DNA of 64,000 bases from Spirodela intermedia (GCA_902729315.2 LR746273.1:1369001-1433000), one strand, 5' to 3'. Counted from the stretch's first letter, positions 1-12,493 are shown. The notes: generated by a model from the sequence alone, not told the origin. A program made the numbers and translations.

Positions 1-640
1 GGGGGCCGTCCGATCGCGGTGCCTTCGGGTGAAGAGGAGGGGTCACCGTCGGCGGGATCTCGCCACCAGGAGGCTGCCTGCTGTAGGACAGGAAGGGAGG
101 AGAGCCACCGGCGAGGGTTCTCAGCTCCAGCTCCTCCATAGCCGGTTTCCACGGAGTTGAAGATCTGAAGCAGGTGATTCATCTTCACAGGAGTTCAAGG
201 TATGAGGAATCCTTCTAATGTTGACCGTAGACAGGATTCACCGATGGCTGACATCCTTTCTCTCCTCATTGTCGTCGCATGGAAGTGTCGGTGGTGCTGG
301 GGGGGATTACCGAAGCGTCGCGCACTTTAGGAAGTTACCGCAGTGGACGACCACCCGGGGCTCCGATAGATCTGGACGGGAGCCTCTTCTTTGCTTGGGG
401 CTACGAGGGGCCATCGGAAGGATACGAGTCCAACTGGAGATCACGTGGCGTGAGGTGCGAGGGATCTGATATCTCAGCGCGAGTTGGAGACCCCTGCGAG
501 TACGGAAAACTGCGCTGCCCGCCTAGAGGGTGATCGATCCCGCAATGTGCTTGCTACTGTAAGCTTAGTCTCTCGATAAGCCTTGCTGCCCCTCCGGAAG
601 TCTGTTTAATCTCTCGGGTGGAGAGGGCTCTCAGGTAAAT
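1..640 (+). promoter_or_regulatory. Upstream region and probable 5' UTR of the GH9 endoglucanase gene
   Basis: GC-rich sequence without a convincing reading frame, leading to the endoglucanase ATG at 641. A good splice donor (AAG followed by gtatgagg) lies at 199/200 and a plausible acceptor (ctctcag) ends at 634, seven bases before the ATG, so an intron in the 5' UTR is possible. I see no clear TATA box. Short open frames in this stretch match no family I know and look like chance. The gene's transcription start may lie to the left of the window. Confidence 0.4.
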
Positions 641-3600
641 ATGGGGTTGTCCAAGTACACGAAGGGTTGGTGCAGCTGGCTTATCGTGCTCTGCATCGCG
701 GCACTTGTGATCGTTGGCGCCATCTTCGCGATCAAGAAGAAGTCGCACAATTCGGGGTCTGAGCCTGAGCCTGCTCCTGTTCCAGGGTCACCGGGTGCCG
801 TCACCAAGAAGTACGCAGATGCACTCTCGGTGGCCATCCAATTCTTTGACGTACAGAAATGTACAGTCTTCTTCGGTTCCGTTTACCATTTTCCACATGA
901 TTTCTTTCTTTACACATACAGTGCTTTCAAGCTGAATGCTTTCTTCTCTGCTAAATTCCTATGCAGCCGGGAAGTTGGTTAATAATAAGATCCCTTGGAG
1001 AGGTGACTCCGCGCTGAATGACGGGAAAGATGCAAATGTAGACCTATCGAAGGGATTATTTGATGCAGGGGATCACATGAAATTTGGACTTCCAATGGCT
1101 TTTACTGCGACGGTGCTGGCTTGGTCGATTCTTGAGTATGGAGATCAGATCGCTGCAGTGAAGCAGCTGGAGTCAGCTCAGGACTCGCTCAAGTGGATCA
1201 CGGATTATCTGGTCAATGCTCACCCCAAGGAAAATGTGCTCTTCGTGCAGGTGAAATCCCTATGCGTCAGTTGTCACCTAGTGCACACACATTACGTACA
1301 CCATTAGACGTAAACTTGCCAAATCGTCTGGGTTCTTTGCTTGACAAGAACCTTCATATGGGACGAACGTCAGTTGGCTTCAATTAACATTTCCGCCGTC
1401 CGAACCCGTCCATTGGGCCATTTTGTTTCTGATGCAGTTTTCCTTTAGTCAATTACCGTAGGGCTGCAGTTTCTGTTGTGTCATTGTGAAGTTGTGAGAT
1501 TGTATTCATTCTGGGGATGGTAAAAAGTACGTTTCGCCAGATGCTTCTCGGTAGTGATGCTCTTCAAATGGGTAGCTTGTCTTCCAGGCTCTTGTGATGC
1601 TGCTTCAACTGTGCTTCTCTGTCATTTTTCCGATTCTTGATTAGTTTATACGCTATGTTCCTACTTATATCTTTCCATGTATGGTTTACGTGCATCCTGA
1701 TGAAAAAAATTATATTGATACTTAGAAGATGTGTCATAAGTGACTGGTTCCATGAAATATATCTCATTCTTGCCTTTTACATGTCTGTGCATCCCAAGAT
1801 ATTTCCCATCCATCTTAAATCTTGTGGATCCTCGAGTGAGAAGGTAGTAGAGTGATGAAAGATCGTGTTTTGGCCATGTGGTGCACTTTTTTCTCGGAAA
1901 ATGATACGGCTACTGTGATTTATGCCACAATTTGTATGAAGTTACATGTACAATCCACATTGGTCCTCATTTCAAGTTCACTCATGACTTTCCTATAATT
2001 TTTTTCCATCTTCGCCTAGGTTGTAGGCTTAGACTGGTTCAATAGATAAACCGTGATTGATGCATAATGATCGATTTCAATTGGAATTGGGTATCAATCC
2101 GAGTTGGTGAAATTAATGCGAATCAGCCAGGATCACAGGGAGTTGTATTTGAATTGGCCAATCTGACCCATGTCTTTTTATGATGCACAGAGATTAGTTT
2201 GGATCTCAATTGGCAGAAGCAGATCCAACAATATTTGGTACTGGTTAGAATTCTAAGATTGGCCAGAATCAGCCAAGATCATTGGAGAGTTGAATCTGAA
2301 GCAACCAATGTGACCACTGTTTTATTATGATGAATGACGGTTAGTTTGAATTGGAATTGGGAAAAGCCGATTCAAGCATTGCGCTTTCAGGTGTAACAGA
2401 GAGAGATCTGCAATATTATCTAGAATGAACTGGGATCACTAGAGCATTGGATCTGAGTCAGCCATTCTGATATATTCAAATTTTATTCTGAAGCCCCCTT
2501 TTTTATACTCGGTTGATGTACAATCAAGCAATTGATCAAGATAATAATGTTTTGATTTCCTCGCTTCTGTTTTATTTAAAATATTGCCAGTTTCCCTGAA
2601 CTGCTAGAGATAAGATACATTAGGTCCGCGTTCGATCAGTGTCTAAATTCTCATAAGACATGTGATCCATACTGCTGTTTATACCATGGTGCACTTTCTT
2701 TTGGGCAAGGACATAGTTCAATTAGTTGTTTGAAGGCACATGCAGTGCATGTATGAATAGTTCCTCGTGATCAGCTGAGTAGTTGCACGCGGAAATATGA
2801 ACGGTGGAAGAGGGTTCGGTCCATTCTTTTATTGCCTCCATTCCTGTTCATCCTCTCTGACCATTCCGTGAATAAATGGTGTCGGTTGCATCCATCTATC
2901 TATCTATCTTTAGACCTGCAGCTTGGATTGTCTAGCGTTCTCCTCATCCTGATGGACTATACGGAGTTGATGCTGTGGGTGACCGATGGTCGCTAGTCCA
3001 ATCCTAACCTGGTTTTTTCAGCGTGAAACCGTTTTTATGTGTATTAGGGGAAGGAGAATAGGTCACGTCCAATTAGTTATTCATCAGTAGTGCCTTGTCA
3101 TGCCAGCGGAGGTAGTACCATCATTTTAGTAACTGTGGTTGTTGTGATCATTGCACAAGTTTCTTTCCTTCTCTCTCTCTCTCTCTCTAGCGAGGGGTGG
3201 AGGGGAGGGGAGGAGGACCCTTTTACCAGGTTAAGTTAGGACTCTGTCACTTTGTCATTCATAGAAATGCCATGCTATAAGGTGTTTATCATGAAAAAGT
3301 GTTAGATTTAAGTATTCTGCATCCAGAAAATATATGATGATTTTTCTTTTTTGACTCAACTGGGAAACTATCGTTTCTTTGTGATGAAAATTTGGATTCT
3401 CAGGCCCCAGTCAACCTTAAACTGCTCCAGTGATAGTTCTTTAATCGCCTGCTGTTTTCTTATCATATATTCGATAAGCTTTCAGGCTCCATTCTTTATA
3501 TTTATAAAATTATGCGGTCATGATTTTCTTTTAATGATTCAAATTTCGGTCTTCCAGTTTGTCAGCTAATACTTGCGCGCCTTTTAGGTGGGAGATCCTA

Positions 3601-4958
3601 ATATAGATCACGAATGCTGGGAGAGGCCAGAGTCAATGTCAGAGGAAAGACCTGTCACACAAGTGAACGAAACGTCTCCAGGGTCAGACATTGTCGCTGA
3701 AACGGCGGCAGCTTTGGCGTCAGCCTCCATGGTGTTTAGATCCGTCGACTCCACCTACTCAGATCTGCTCCTTCGCCATGCTCGGGAGCTATTCAAATTC
3801 GCAGACAAGTTCAGGGGCTCTTACAGTGAAAGCATTCCCAGCGTTCAGAGGTTCTACAACTCCACGGGTTACTGGGACGAACTCTTATGGGCGGCTTCTT
3901 GGCTCTACCATGCAACCGGAGAGCAATCCTATCTGAGCTATGTGACAGAGACGAACGGCAGGGTCTATGCCGACTGGGGAAAGCCGACCTGGTTCAGCTG
4001 GGATGATAAACGCGCTGGAACACAGGCAACGGCCTCTCCTCCTCCTTGCCCCCTTCGACGTCTTCTTCTGAATCTCTCTGCTTCAAACGGTCAACGCTCT
4101 CTTTGATCTCTTTTCCTACGATTTTTATGCAGGTATTGCTCTCCAGGGTAACCATCTTTAGCCCAAAACTGGCATCGACTGCGGAGACAGTAGATCTCCA
4201 GAACTACAGGAAAACGGCCGAGGCAGTCGTATGCGGGCTTCTACCGGATTCACCGAGCGCCACCGCGAGTAGAACAGACGGTAGTTGATCGCTACTCCAG
4301 CTCCAAAAAGTGGCTCCAATCTCCGATCCATCCCATTTTGGGTCAACCCTCTCCTTTTTTCCATCTCCCTGCAGACGGGCTGATATGGGTGGAGAACTGG
4401 AACTCCCTGCAACACCCCGTTGGCGCGTCCTTCCTCGCTCTGATGTACAGCGACTACATGCTCACATCCCGCACGCCGTCGGTGCACTGCGGCGGCAAGA
4501 CCTTCACGCCGGCAGACCTCCGCACGTTCGCCGCTTCCCAGGTGACCGATTCTCGATCTCCTCTCCCCAACATCTCTCTCCCCTCCACTTAAGAACAAAA
4601 AATGCGCGATTTGGAGCAGGTGGACTACATCCTGGGGGACAACCCGATGAAGATGAGCTATCTGGTGGGCTACGGCAGCAGGTTCCCGCAGCAGGTGCAC
4701 CATCGCGGCGCGTCCATCCCCGTCGACGCTAAGACGGGCTGCAAGGGGTGGCAGTGGCTGTCCTCCCCGGATCCGAACCCCAACGTGGCCACGGGGGCCA
4801 TCGTGGGCGGCCCCTTCAAGAACGACTCCTTCATCGACCTCCGCAACAACTCCATGCAGACCGAGCCCAGCACGTACAACTCCGCCGTCTTCGTCGGCCT
4901 CCTCTCCGGTCTCGTCACCACCTCCTCCGTCCCCCTCACCTTCACCTCCTCCCGTTAG
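641..4958 (+). CDS. Membrane-anchored endo-1,4-beta-glucanase, glycosyl hydrolase family 9 (endoglucanase 10-like)
   Basis: Hydrolyses internal beta-1,4-glucan bonds during cell-wall synthesis or remodelling. Six exons: 641-860, 967-1250, 3588-4025, 4133-4280, 4375-4541, 4620-4958, phase-consistent and giving 531 residues, usual for this subgroup. A hydrophobic segment at residues 11-31 after a short basic start suggests a type II membrane anchor in place of a cleaved signal peptide; no cellulose-binding module follows. Active-site signatures are present: DAGDH (D106/D109, nucleophile and base), HHRGAS (from H446), and the C-terminal Asp-Arg-Asn/Glu block (D492, E501). NST and NDS sequons suggest N-glycosylation. 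Intron 3 (4026-4132) begins with GC instead of GT. Intron 2 is 2.3 kb and repeat-bearing. The family is certain; the closest relative as I recall it is the Arabidopsis endoglucanase 10 type. Confidence 0.93.
2111..2480. repeat. Diverged tandem repeat in endoglucanase intron 2
   Basis: Three imperfect copies of a segment containing AATCAGCCAGGATCA follow each other. Copy 1 begins near 2121 and copy 2 near 2267; a weaker copy 3 begins near 2428. Copies 1 and 2 also share a TTTTTATGATG-like stretch and TTAGTTTG followed by AATTGG. The period is about 146-160 bp and identity is clearly reduced, so the array is old. No terminal inverted repeats or coding content are visible. Confidence 0.55.
3171..3188. 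repeat. (CT)9 microsatellite in endoglucanase intron 2
   Basis: Nine uninterrupted CT dinucleotides, followed by a G-rich stretch (gaggggtggaggggagggg). It lies about 400 bp upstream of the exon 3 acceptor, so it is unlikely to be part of the polypyrimidine tract. Confidence 0.9.
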
Positions 4959-6486
4959 TCAACCCCATCTTTCCTTATTTGTGGGTCTCGCGTTGACTGT
5001 TCTCTCTGCCACGTGGACCATTCCGATCTGCCAGATATTTAAATATTGGGATATTTAGGCTCAGATAACATTTATTTATTCCGCGGCTACCTTGCCGGCG
5101 GCAGAAGTAATGCGCCTGTCGCGGGCACGTGCAGGCCCACTCGGTTTGACGTAGGAGCGTGCGGCCTCTGTCGGTTGTTCCGCGGCATCACGTGAGGCGT
5201 ACGGCGACGGCGACCGTTGCGGGATAACTTAAATGATTGGGATTTCTCCGATGAAAGAAGATAATTTGTATATATGATGTCTGATCGACTGCGTTCGCAG
5301 CGACCGTTGGCGACCAGGCGGGTGCCCAGCGATGGGGTACGTGTCGCTCTCACTGGCGTCGCGTAGAGGTCCGGGCTAAGTTATCTCGAACGCTATCCGG
5401 TTTCAAGGGGGAGGCACGTGGACGCCCCCGTGGAGAAGACACCGCGGTCTGGTGCTCCGCAGGACTCGATCTCGCCTTCTCCGTTTTTGGGGTTTGCGAC
5501 GGAGAATAGTTGCAGGTCCGTCTATAACGGCTCTGCCGAGGAAGACCTCGGGAGGCCTCCTCTCTCTCTCCCCTCCCTCTCTGTACACGCAACCTTCCGG
5601 CGGCGTGCTGCTGTGACCGGTTAACAAGAACCGGCAGTACGAGGGCGGCGCTTCCCGGTCTCCGGTTTGTCTGCCGTGACGGCTTCCCAGTGCTGCCCTG
5701 TTTCTCCTCAGGAGCGTCAGATCTATCAGTCGATTTCTAGCCTCGGCAGGGATCGAAATCGGTTCGCAATCTCTGGACGGTGAGGAAGCGGAGGAGAGTG
5801 ATCGTAGCCGGAGGCCTGCTCTTATTCTTGTTCTGTATTTTTCCTTCCTTAGTGGTCCAACCTATCCTCTGCGTTGAGGCATTGCGTTGCTGTTTAGTGC
5901 GTCGGAATAGCTTGATATGATGGATGGCGCCGTTTTCTGCCGCATTTTTGTTGGTCGAATGTCGGTTTTCCTTGTATTTTTCTATTCCATCTAAGTTTCA
6001 GTAGCTAGTGAGGTTCTCTGCCTCCATGCCATTCGGATCTCCTCTTCTTCGCTGAAATGTCTCTGGACGTCCTGTGTGTTGCTTCGCCTTTCTATTGTTC
6101 TTCTACCATGGCGTAAGATGATTGATTCATGATTGGGAGCATTAAATCCTGCTTTGCGCCGCCCAAGCAGTTCTTTCAATGCTCCTTGAAAGAAGTGGAC
6201 GTCAGCTCTGTTTCAGGCCATCCGTCTCCCAAGCATCTTCCTCCATCATTTTATTGCGTTCTTCTCAATTGCCGCTGCGTTTCTTGTTCCAATGCTTTTC
6301 TGAGCTTTTTCGGCCTTTTTCCTCATCTCGGGATCGTAGTATTGGGGCTGTAGGATTTACATCTGAGAGACGCAGACATTGACTGTCCTCGTCAATTTCT
6401 TTGCTCCCTTCTCCATTCCAGAAGGCTTGCGGACAGGAGATCTTCACCCTCTAGATTGATTAGCTGTACATAATATTGGATCCAGG
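4959..6486. other. Spacer between the endoglucanase and HVA22-like genes, including the HVA22-like 5' region
   Basis: The first part is AT-rich 3' flank of the endoglucanase gene. From about 5100 the sequence becomes GC-rich and then CT-rich (5565-5585), as expected for a plant promoter and 5' leader. The stretch 5800-6480 has the T-rich look of a leader intron, but I cannot fix its ends. No reading frame here resembles a known protein. Confidence 0.4.
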
Positions 6487-8431
6487 ATGATGGGATCATT
6501 TCTTACGAGAGTCCTGGTGTAAGCGCTCTAATGGTCGTTTTTTATCAATCGGATGATGTTAATTGAAACAGCTGGTTGGAAATGTTTCAGTTGTTTATTT
6601 CTCTTCGACAGAATGGCTCTTGGCTACGTGTATCCGGCTTATGAATGCTATAAAACTGTGGAAAAAAACAAACCAGAGATCGAGCAGCTGCGATTCTGGT
6701 GTCAATATTGGTCAGCATTATTTTACTGAGAGTTTCATCCTTCTGCCTTTTCTGTGGATTCTCCTCAATCTGCCATTGAGCGCTACCATCTGATTGGCCG
6801 ACTGCCATTTATTTTGCCAGGATTTTAGTCGCAGTATTGACCATCTTTGAGAGGGTTGGAGATGCTTTTGTCTCGTGGTAAGAGGCATCTTCCTCTGATC
6901 CTGCTTTGTACCATTTTTTGGACAAAAGAAAAACGTTTTTCTCTGCTGCATATTAATCTCCACCCGGTCTTACCCAAAAATTTGACTTCGGTTAGTCTCG
7001 GAGTCATCTTGTATATTTGATCTGACTGATGGGCTAAGGCGTTACACTGATGATACTCTGGAACCCAGAGGAAATTAAAGCGGCTTTTCCTATTTCACAT
7101 TTCCGCGCATTGACTGTTTTTCTTCTCTTCCTGCGTTGAAGGGTACCAATGTACAGTGAAGCAAAGCTGGCATTTTTTATATACCTCTGGTACCCCAAAA
7201 CAAGGGTACGACCACCATCAAATATCAACTTGCTTTATTTTTCAGTTATATATTTATGTGTATAGATTTTCTTACCTTGGGTCATTTGTGCAGGGAACAA
7301 CGTACGTCTATGATTCCTTTTTTCGGCCTTATGTTGCAAAGCATGAGACAGAGATTGATCGGAGCCTGCTTGAGTTGAGGGCTAGGGCAGGAGACATTCT
7401 CGTCTTGTATGGGCAAAAGGCTGCGAGCTATGGCCAGACTAGGTTCTTTGAGATCTTGCAGTATGTGGCTGCTCAGTCAGAGACACCTAGACCACGACCT
7501 GTCCAGGTGCGCTCTTAACTCTAGCTAAGATGATTACAGATTATTTTTCTGCCTCTGTTTCTCTGCCTTTTTTCTGTCATACTCTTATTACAGAATCGTG
7601 CAGGCTAATCTCTTTAATTTTTTCTATTCTGTATTCTTCGAAGAAGGAAGAAAATAAATCTTGGTAGATTATCTTTCTCCCTGGTTACTGTGCGTGGCAT
7701 CCTTCTCTTGGCGACCCGTTTCCTCACGAAACTGGCTAAATATCGCATTATCTTGTGTGCCCTGTTGCCCTATGGTGAGGGGAACAGCTTGGGTCGGTTA
7801 AAATCCAGTTGGGTCGCTGAGATGTAACGAGTTCCAGTATGATTTTAGCTTTGGACCCTCATTTTTTGTGCGGTCATATGCTTTCTGCAGCTTATTTTAC
7901 ACGAGGGCCCGTCTAAGTTTCTGGATAATTCATTCTTAACCTGATCGATCTATTGTTCTGTGAAGACTGGCTTCATTGTGTGTTTTTTCTTGATGTTCTG
8001 TGAAGCAGAGGCAGCAGCAGCAGCAGCAGCAGCAGCAGCCAGCCCACCTGCCAGCCACCGCCACTGCGCCGACTCAGCCGCCACCATTTACTACAGCTTT
8101 GCAACATCAACCATCAAATGCCCCCACCCATCCACCGAGCGCCGTCAATAACCAGGCGCCTGATCTCTCCAAGAAGGAAGAGGGGAACCCAGTTGCAGTG
8201 GCTCCTCCAGGACGCCCTCTGGCCCTGCCAAACTCGACCCAGCTCAGGTCCGCCGGCGAAGCAAGAGCAATTCAAGCCGAAGCAGGCAAGGCTTCAGCCA
8301 CTGAGGACCTCAACACTCCTCCCCAAGAGACAGCCATGGAAGAAACCATGAGAGTCACCCGCAGCCGGTTGAGAGCGCGAACCGCCGCCGCTGGTGCTGC
8401 TGCCACAGCCTCCGTCGGCGCCGCCAGTTAG
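6487..8431 (+). CDS. HVA22-like protein (TB2/DP1/HVA22, REEP family; HVA22i-like)
   Basis: Proteins of this family shape tubular ER and affect vesicle traffic; several plant members respond to ABA or stress. Six exons: 6487-6518, 6612-6710, 6821-6877, 7142-7205, 7294-7506, 8009-8431, phase-consistent and giving about 295 residues, close to the long HVA22i/j type. The conserved core runs from GYVYPAYECYKTV through W-C-Q-Y-W, a hydrophobic hairpin, ERVGDAFVSWVPMYSEAK and YDSFFRPYV to a coiled-coil-like HETEIDRSLLELR segment. The last exon codes for a low-complexity tail rich in Gln, Pro and Ala that starts with an Arg and nine Gln. Two adjacent ATGs open the frame (6487 and 6490); I chose the first. 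A polyadenylation-like AATAAA lies near 8540. The first exon is only 32 coding bases. Confidence 0.9.
8011..8039 (+). repeat. CAG trinucleotide repeat encoding a poly-Gln tract
   Basis: Nine uninterrupted CAG codons begin at 8012, one codon into the last HVA22-like exon. The repeat abuts the splice acceptor, which reads aagcag directly before AGG. Length changes would alter the poly-Gln run without shifting the frame. Confidence 0.9.
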
Positions 8432-9007
8432 AAGAACTTCAGAATTCTGACAGTGAGCATTGGCTTTGGTGATTTGAGGAGGGCGGTGGTGGTGATGTAG
8501 TGAAAAACGTCTAGTTTTCTCACCAGTAGTGTGTCTATAAATAAAAATGTGAAATTGGCGTGACCAGCCTGTTAACTCCAATACTGGTGGGAAATTTTTG
8601 ATTTTTATTTTTTTAAAATGTAAATAAAATAAAAACATTATTCGAAGCACACAAAAAATGGACCTAGCTTAATTTTTTATTATTTTTAATGGGGTCGGGG
8701 TGTGCTTCAGAAGGTCCCCTGGGGTGAGCGGAGTTGGCGGCCTGCCACGTCGGCATACTCAATGCCACGTCAGAGATAGATAGAGATAGAGAGAGAGCGC
8801 AATAATTTGATATTTTTTTTTCCTGCCTAACATTCGGTCCGGTCTCCTCCGCCACTCTGCACTTCGTCTACTCTCGCCGCTTTCTTCCTTGGGTTCCGTG
8901 GCGCCGGCGGCAGCCTCCGAGTGGCAACCGCTTCCCCTTGCCGGTGAAGCTTGGGGGTTGACTTCTTCTATCATCCTGGCGTCGCTTCCTTCGGTCGCGT
9001 CAGAAGG
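8432..9007. other. HVA22-like 3' UTR and SHG1-like gene promoter/5' UTR
   Basis: AT-rich sequence with several AATAAA-type signals (about 8540-8640) fits the HVA22-like 3' end. A purine-rich microsatellite, agatagatagagatagagagagag, at about 8773-8797 and then GC-rich sequence lead to the next ATG. No coding frame is convincing. Confidence 0.45.
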
Positions 9008-11818
9008 ATGACGGCTATGGAATCATCAGGCGGCGGTGGAAATCGTCCGAGGGTAGAAGACGTGATATCGAAGCTCAAAGATGACGGGGATTTCGATGCC
9101 CTCCGCCTCAAAATAGTCCGCAAGATCAAGGAAAATGTAAGCCTGCCTGCTAATCCGCTAATTTCAGCCCCGACCTGTTAGATCCGTTAATGTCTGACAT
9201 TGAAGTTTCCTTACTGATTCTGCCGATGTATCGCTGTTTTGTGATGCTACCGTCCCGCTCTCGTCTCTCACGTCGTATCCATCCCCGCGAACGTGTGCTA
9301 GGCGTCTTTGAATATATTACGATAGTACGATGAATCTATCTGTTTTTCACGACATTTTTTCTTAACAGAAATTTTTAGCTTCTATTACGGAATCTGAACT
9401 ACTCTTCACAGACGAGGGAGTTAGTACTAATTACATGGAAGAGATACGCGGAATTTCCATTACAACATCCGCCGAAAATCCAGAAACGTGCATATAATGA
9501 AACCTGCTGTAAAAAAATCTCTTTGATCTGGATAAGTTATTGGAATCCAGGGCGAGTCTTCTCCCATGGAAGTAGCAGTTCATCTCTTTGCAGTCTTTGG
9601 TTCTGCATCAAATCCGTCTCTGTGCTGGAACTCTTGGAGTTTGCCAATTCAGACTAATAGGCTCCAGCTTCTGCGCAGCTCAAGATCTGTTGCGATGTGT
9701 GACAAACTAACTGCGACCTTTCGCTGGCTTCTCGCTTTCCCCACATCTTTGTTCCTCTAGCATAGATTCTCTGGATCTGTTGTCACTCCATGGCAACACT
9801 TTTTATTTTATCCTTCGCATTGGGACCCTGAAACCTTCTTCGTGCTCTGTTACCACGATATCACACTGACTGACAGATGTCTTTTAATTCGGACACCCCC
9901 AATAGATTCGCTTTCGTAATAACTGATCGAGGAAATAATTTCTCAGATTTTGGTTCGATAATCTGTCACGGTAAAAACTTACGTTTGGGTTAGTATCTGG
10001 TGTTCTACTTTTGAAAAGTTCTTGTTTTTCCCCGTCTGATTTTGTACGCACCCCTCCCCCCTTTTATCCTTTACGTTCCTTGTGCATTCTTGTGTTCATT
10101 TCTGTACAAATGCATATGCATTCACAGATTTTAATTTGGATGGCGAGTTGCATGATGGCCCCTTTGTGAAAAGAATAAGCCTAACAGAAGATTGAGGTGA
10201 AAGTTGGAAGTGCATTACGAGTAATAAGAGAGGAACTCCATTTGCGCCCTTATCCATTTGAAATATACTGTTACAGGCAGAATGATGATTTGCATTCGAA
10301 ATGGCCTTGACCTCCGTATTCAACTCCAGTGCAACATCAAGTTTTAGTCAGTATTTTGTAACCATATTTTGATGGCGTCTTTGTAGCTGTAGTTGATGTG
10401 ATATTTTTATGGAGATAATAATACTTGTGCTGTGATAAGTTGTATCAATCAAGTTAGCATGGTGTGATCTTGTTTTGATCCGGAGTCATCCCATATGATC
10501 TAACCGGGCATAAGATTTTTTTTTTTTAATCGAGGGAAAAAAATTATAGCTGACCCAGCTTCGATTTGAGATGTTTCACAGGTCATAACCTAATCATAGC
10601 TGTGACGAAAATACTATATTTTCTTGCCTTTTTCCCCTGAGTTTAATCAGTATAAGGTACTATTCATTTCAAAAAATTACCATTAAACAAATCAAAAACT
10701 TACATGCGCCATCAGCCACTTCATAATGCTAGACAAAAATGCGCCTGTGCATATTTACTAGATCAGTTTGAGTGGATATTCATTTTATTTAGTAGTCCAA
10801 AAAGTGCCACCAATGGTGTAGGAGGAGTGAGATCAAAAGGCTCCAATAATCGGCCCAAACCAAGCAAAACCCACGGGCACATTATATTGCATTGGACACC
10901 AGAATATCTATCACTGATTTACTAGTCTCTGTCTTAAAAGTCAACTGATGAAATGGACAGTCCAACACAGGAGGACCTGCGCAGCCAGATTATCTTAGAG
11001 GTGAAACAGTCAGCCGCGCTTAATCGTGAAGGAGCTGTAAACTTGAAACCCCGGCAGCTTTCAGACGCCATTCATGAAGAGATTGGGTAAGTTCGGGCGT
11101 GCTGGCCTGAGTTTTTACCCAGTCGTACTTGGTAATTATTGCTTGATGCACCCTGGTTTTGCTTCCATAAAGCCCGGACTCTCTCTCCAGGGTTTCCATG
11201 GTTTGACCACATCTTCCTCTTCCACACCAACCCTGCATCTCCTCCAGGAACAAGGTCATGGGCCATATCTCTGACGAGCTGTGGAGGATCATCCGGTCCA
11301 GCGATGGAATGCGAGATGAGATAAGGGAGTCGGTCAGGTCTGTCTATAATAAGCTGATGAACCCCCGACAGGAGGAGACAAACGGCTTGCCGACTCTGAC
11401 CAGCCGCCAATCAGTCAACGATGGGGAGGCCATTTCTCGACAAGCAGGCTCTTCTTTGTCAATCGTCCCACCCAGTAAGGAGCCTCTGGAACCGCCAGGG
11501 TTCGCTCCTCAAGCTCATGGTCCGTATGAAGCAGCCATATCGTCTGATGATGAACCAACGGAACCGCCAGGGTTCTTCACTACATTTATTCAGGCGCAGT
11601 CGGAGAACTCCAGCAAGGAGGAACCCGAGGAACCGCCTGCAGCGGGGGGGCAGGCACCTGAGCACCGCAAGGAAGAGCTCCGCAGTTCACCAGCTTCTTC
11701 ACCAGCGAGCGATGGCGATGGCGCCACCCCTCCTGGATTTGCTCATCTTCAGAGGGCTGATCACGTGGCGGCTCCCAGTGACGAGGAGGACCCCGATGTC
11801 CCCCCTGGTTTCGGATGA
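9008..11818 (+). CDS. SHG1/BOD1-domain protein (COMPASS Shg1-like)
   Basis: Three exons, 9008-9136, 10971-11086 and 11248-11818, join in phase to give 271 residues. The N-terminal part (about residues 16-117) resembles the helical domain of yeast Shg1, a Set1/COMPASS subunit, and animal BOD1: VEDVISKLKDDGDFDALR, then a conserved-looking QLSDAIHEEIG and SDELWRIIRSSDGMRDEIR. The rest is acidic, Ser/Pro/Glu-rich and probably disordered, with PPGF at residues 164, 188, 243 and 267, the last three bases short of the stop codon. A role in histone H3K4 methylation complexes is inferred from the family only. ATG 9017 is an alternative start three codons downstream. Intron 1 is 1.8 kb. AATAAA at 12073-12078 may be its poly(A) signal. 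The gene is convergent with GRV2. Confidence 0.75.
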
Positions 11819-12493
11819 ACTCTTCTCAAGCTCACCAGATCTGCAGTTCCCAGAAGAAGAAAAAAACCTCTGGGTTCTCTTGCTTTCAACATGGGGGATT
11901 AGATCTCTGAACGGAGAGAAATCATTGTAGTGTTAACCTGAGCAAAACTCTTGGCATCAGAGGAATTCTCTTGGTCATGCCGGTCTTGTACCTCCTACTT
12001 AGATTGCCTTCACCTTCTGTCTTGCGTACTTGGGTACTTAGTTTTATGCATCAGTGAGAACACCACGGACCGAATAAACATCTCAAATAGGAATAAAAAT
12101 AAAAGAATGGCAAGAGTTTAATGCCAAGAGAGGTAGAGAATATGGAATCTGTAGTATACTAGCCTCTCATCAATCATATGAACACCACCCTAGAAAAAGC
12201 CTGGGAAATGGGTCAGAGATTGAAGGAGCTGCTTGTTTGATGAAGGAGATGATTCTCAGCTTGATAAGCAGAAGTAAATGATACAACGTCAGCGACATCA
12301 CTGAAAGGCGTGGCCGCCGAAAGCTCATACAGCTGGAATGGGTAACATCAATATACATAAAATTATGGGCCAAAAAAAACCCTCGAAAGAGATATATTTT
12401 TACAAGCCAATTGAAGAAAACCAACCCTTTCTCTGATCTTTACACAGTGCAGTGGAAATGAGAAATCTGTACATCTAGGACTGTGTGGGCTGA
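11819..12493. other. Convergent 3' region of the SHG1-like and GRV2 genes
   Basis: No coding signal. It holds the SHG1-like 3' UTR (AATAAA at 12073 on the + strand) and, on the other strand, the GRV2 3' UTR. The two transcripts may come close together or overlap. Confidence 0.5.

Noticed and set aside
4158-4703. 181-codon minus-strand open frame over the endoglucanase gene
   Set aside because: Antisense to conserved GH9 exons 4-6; shadow frame.
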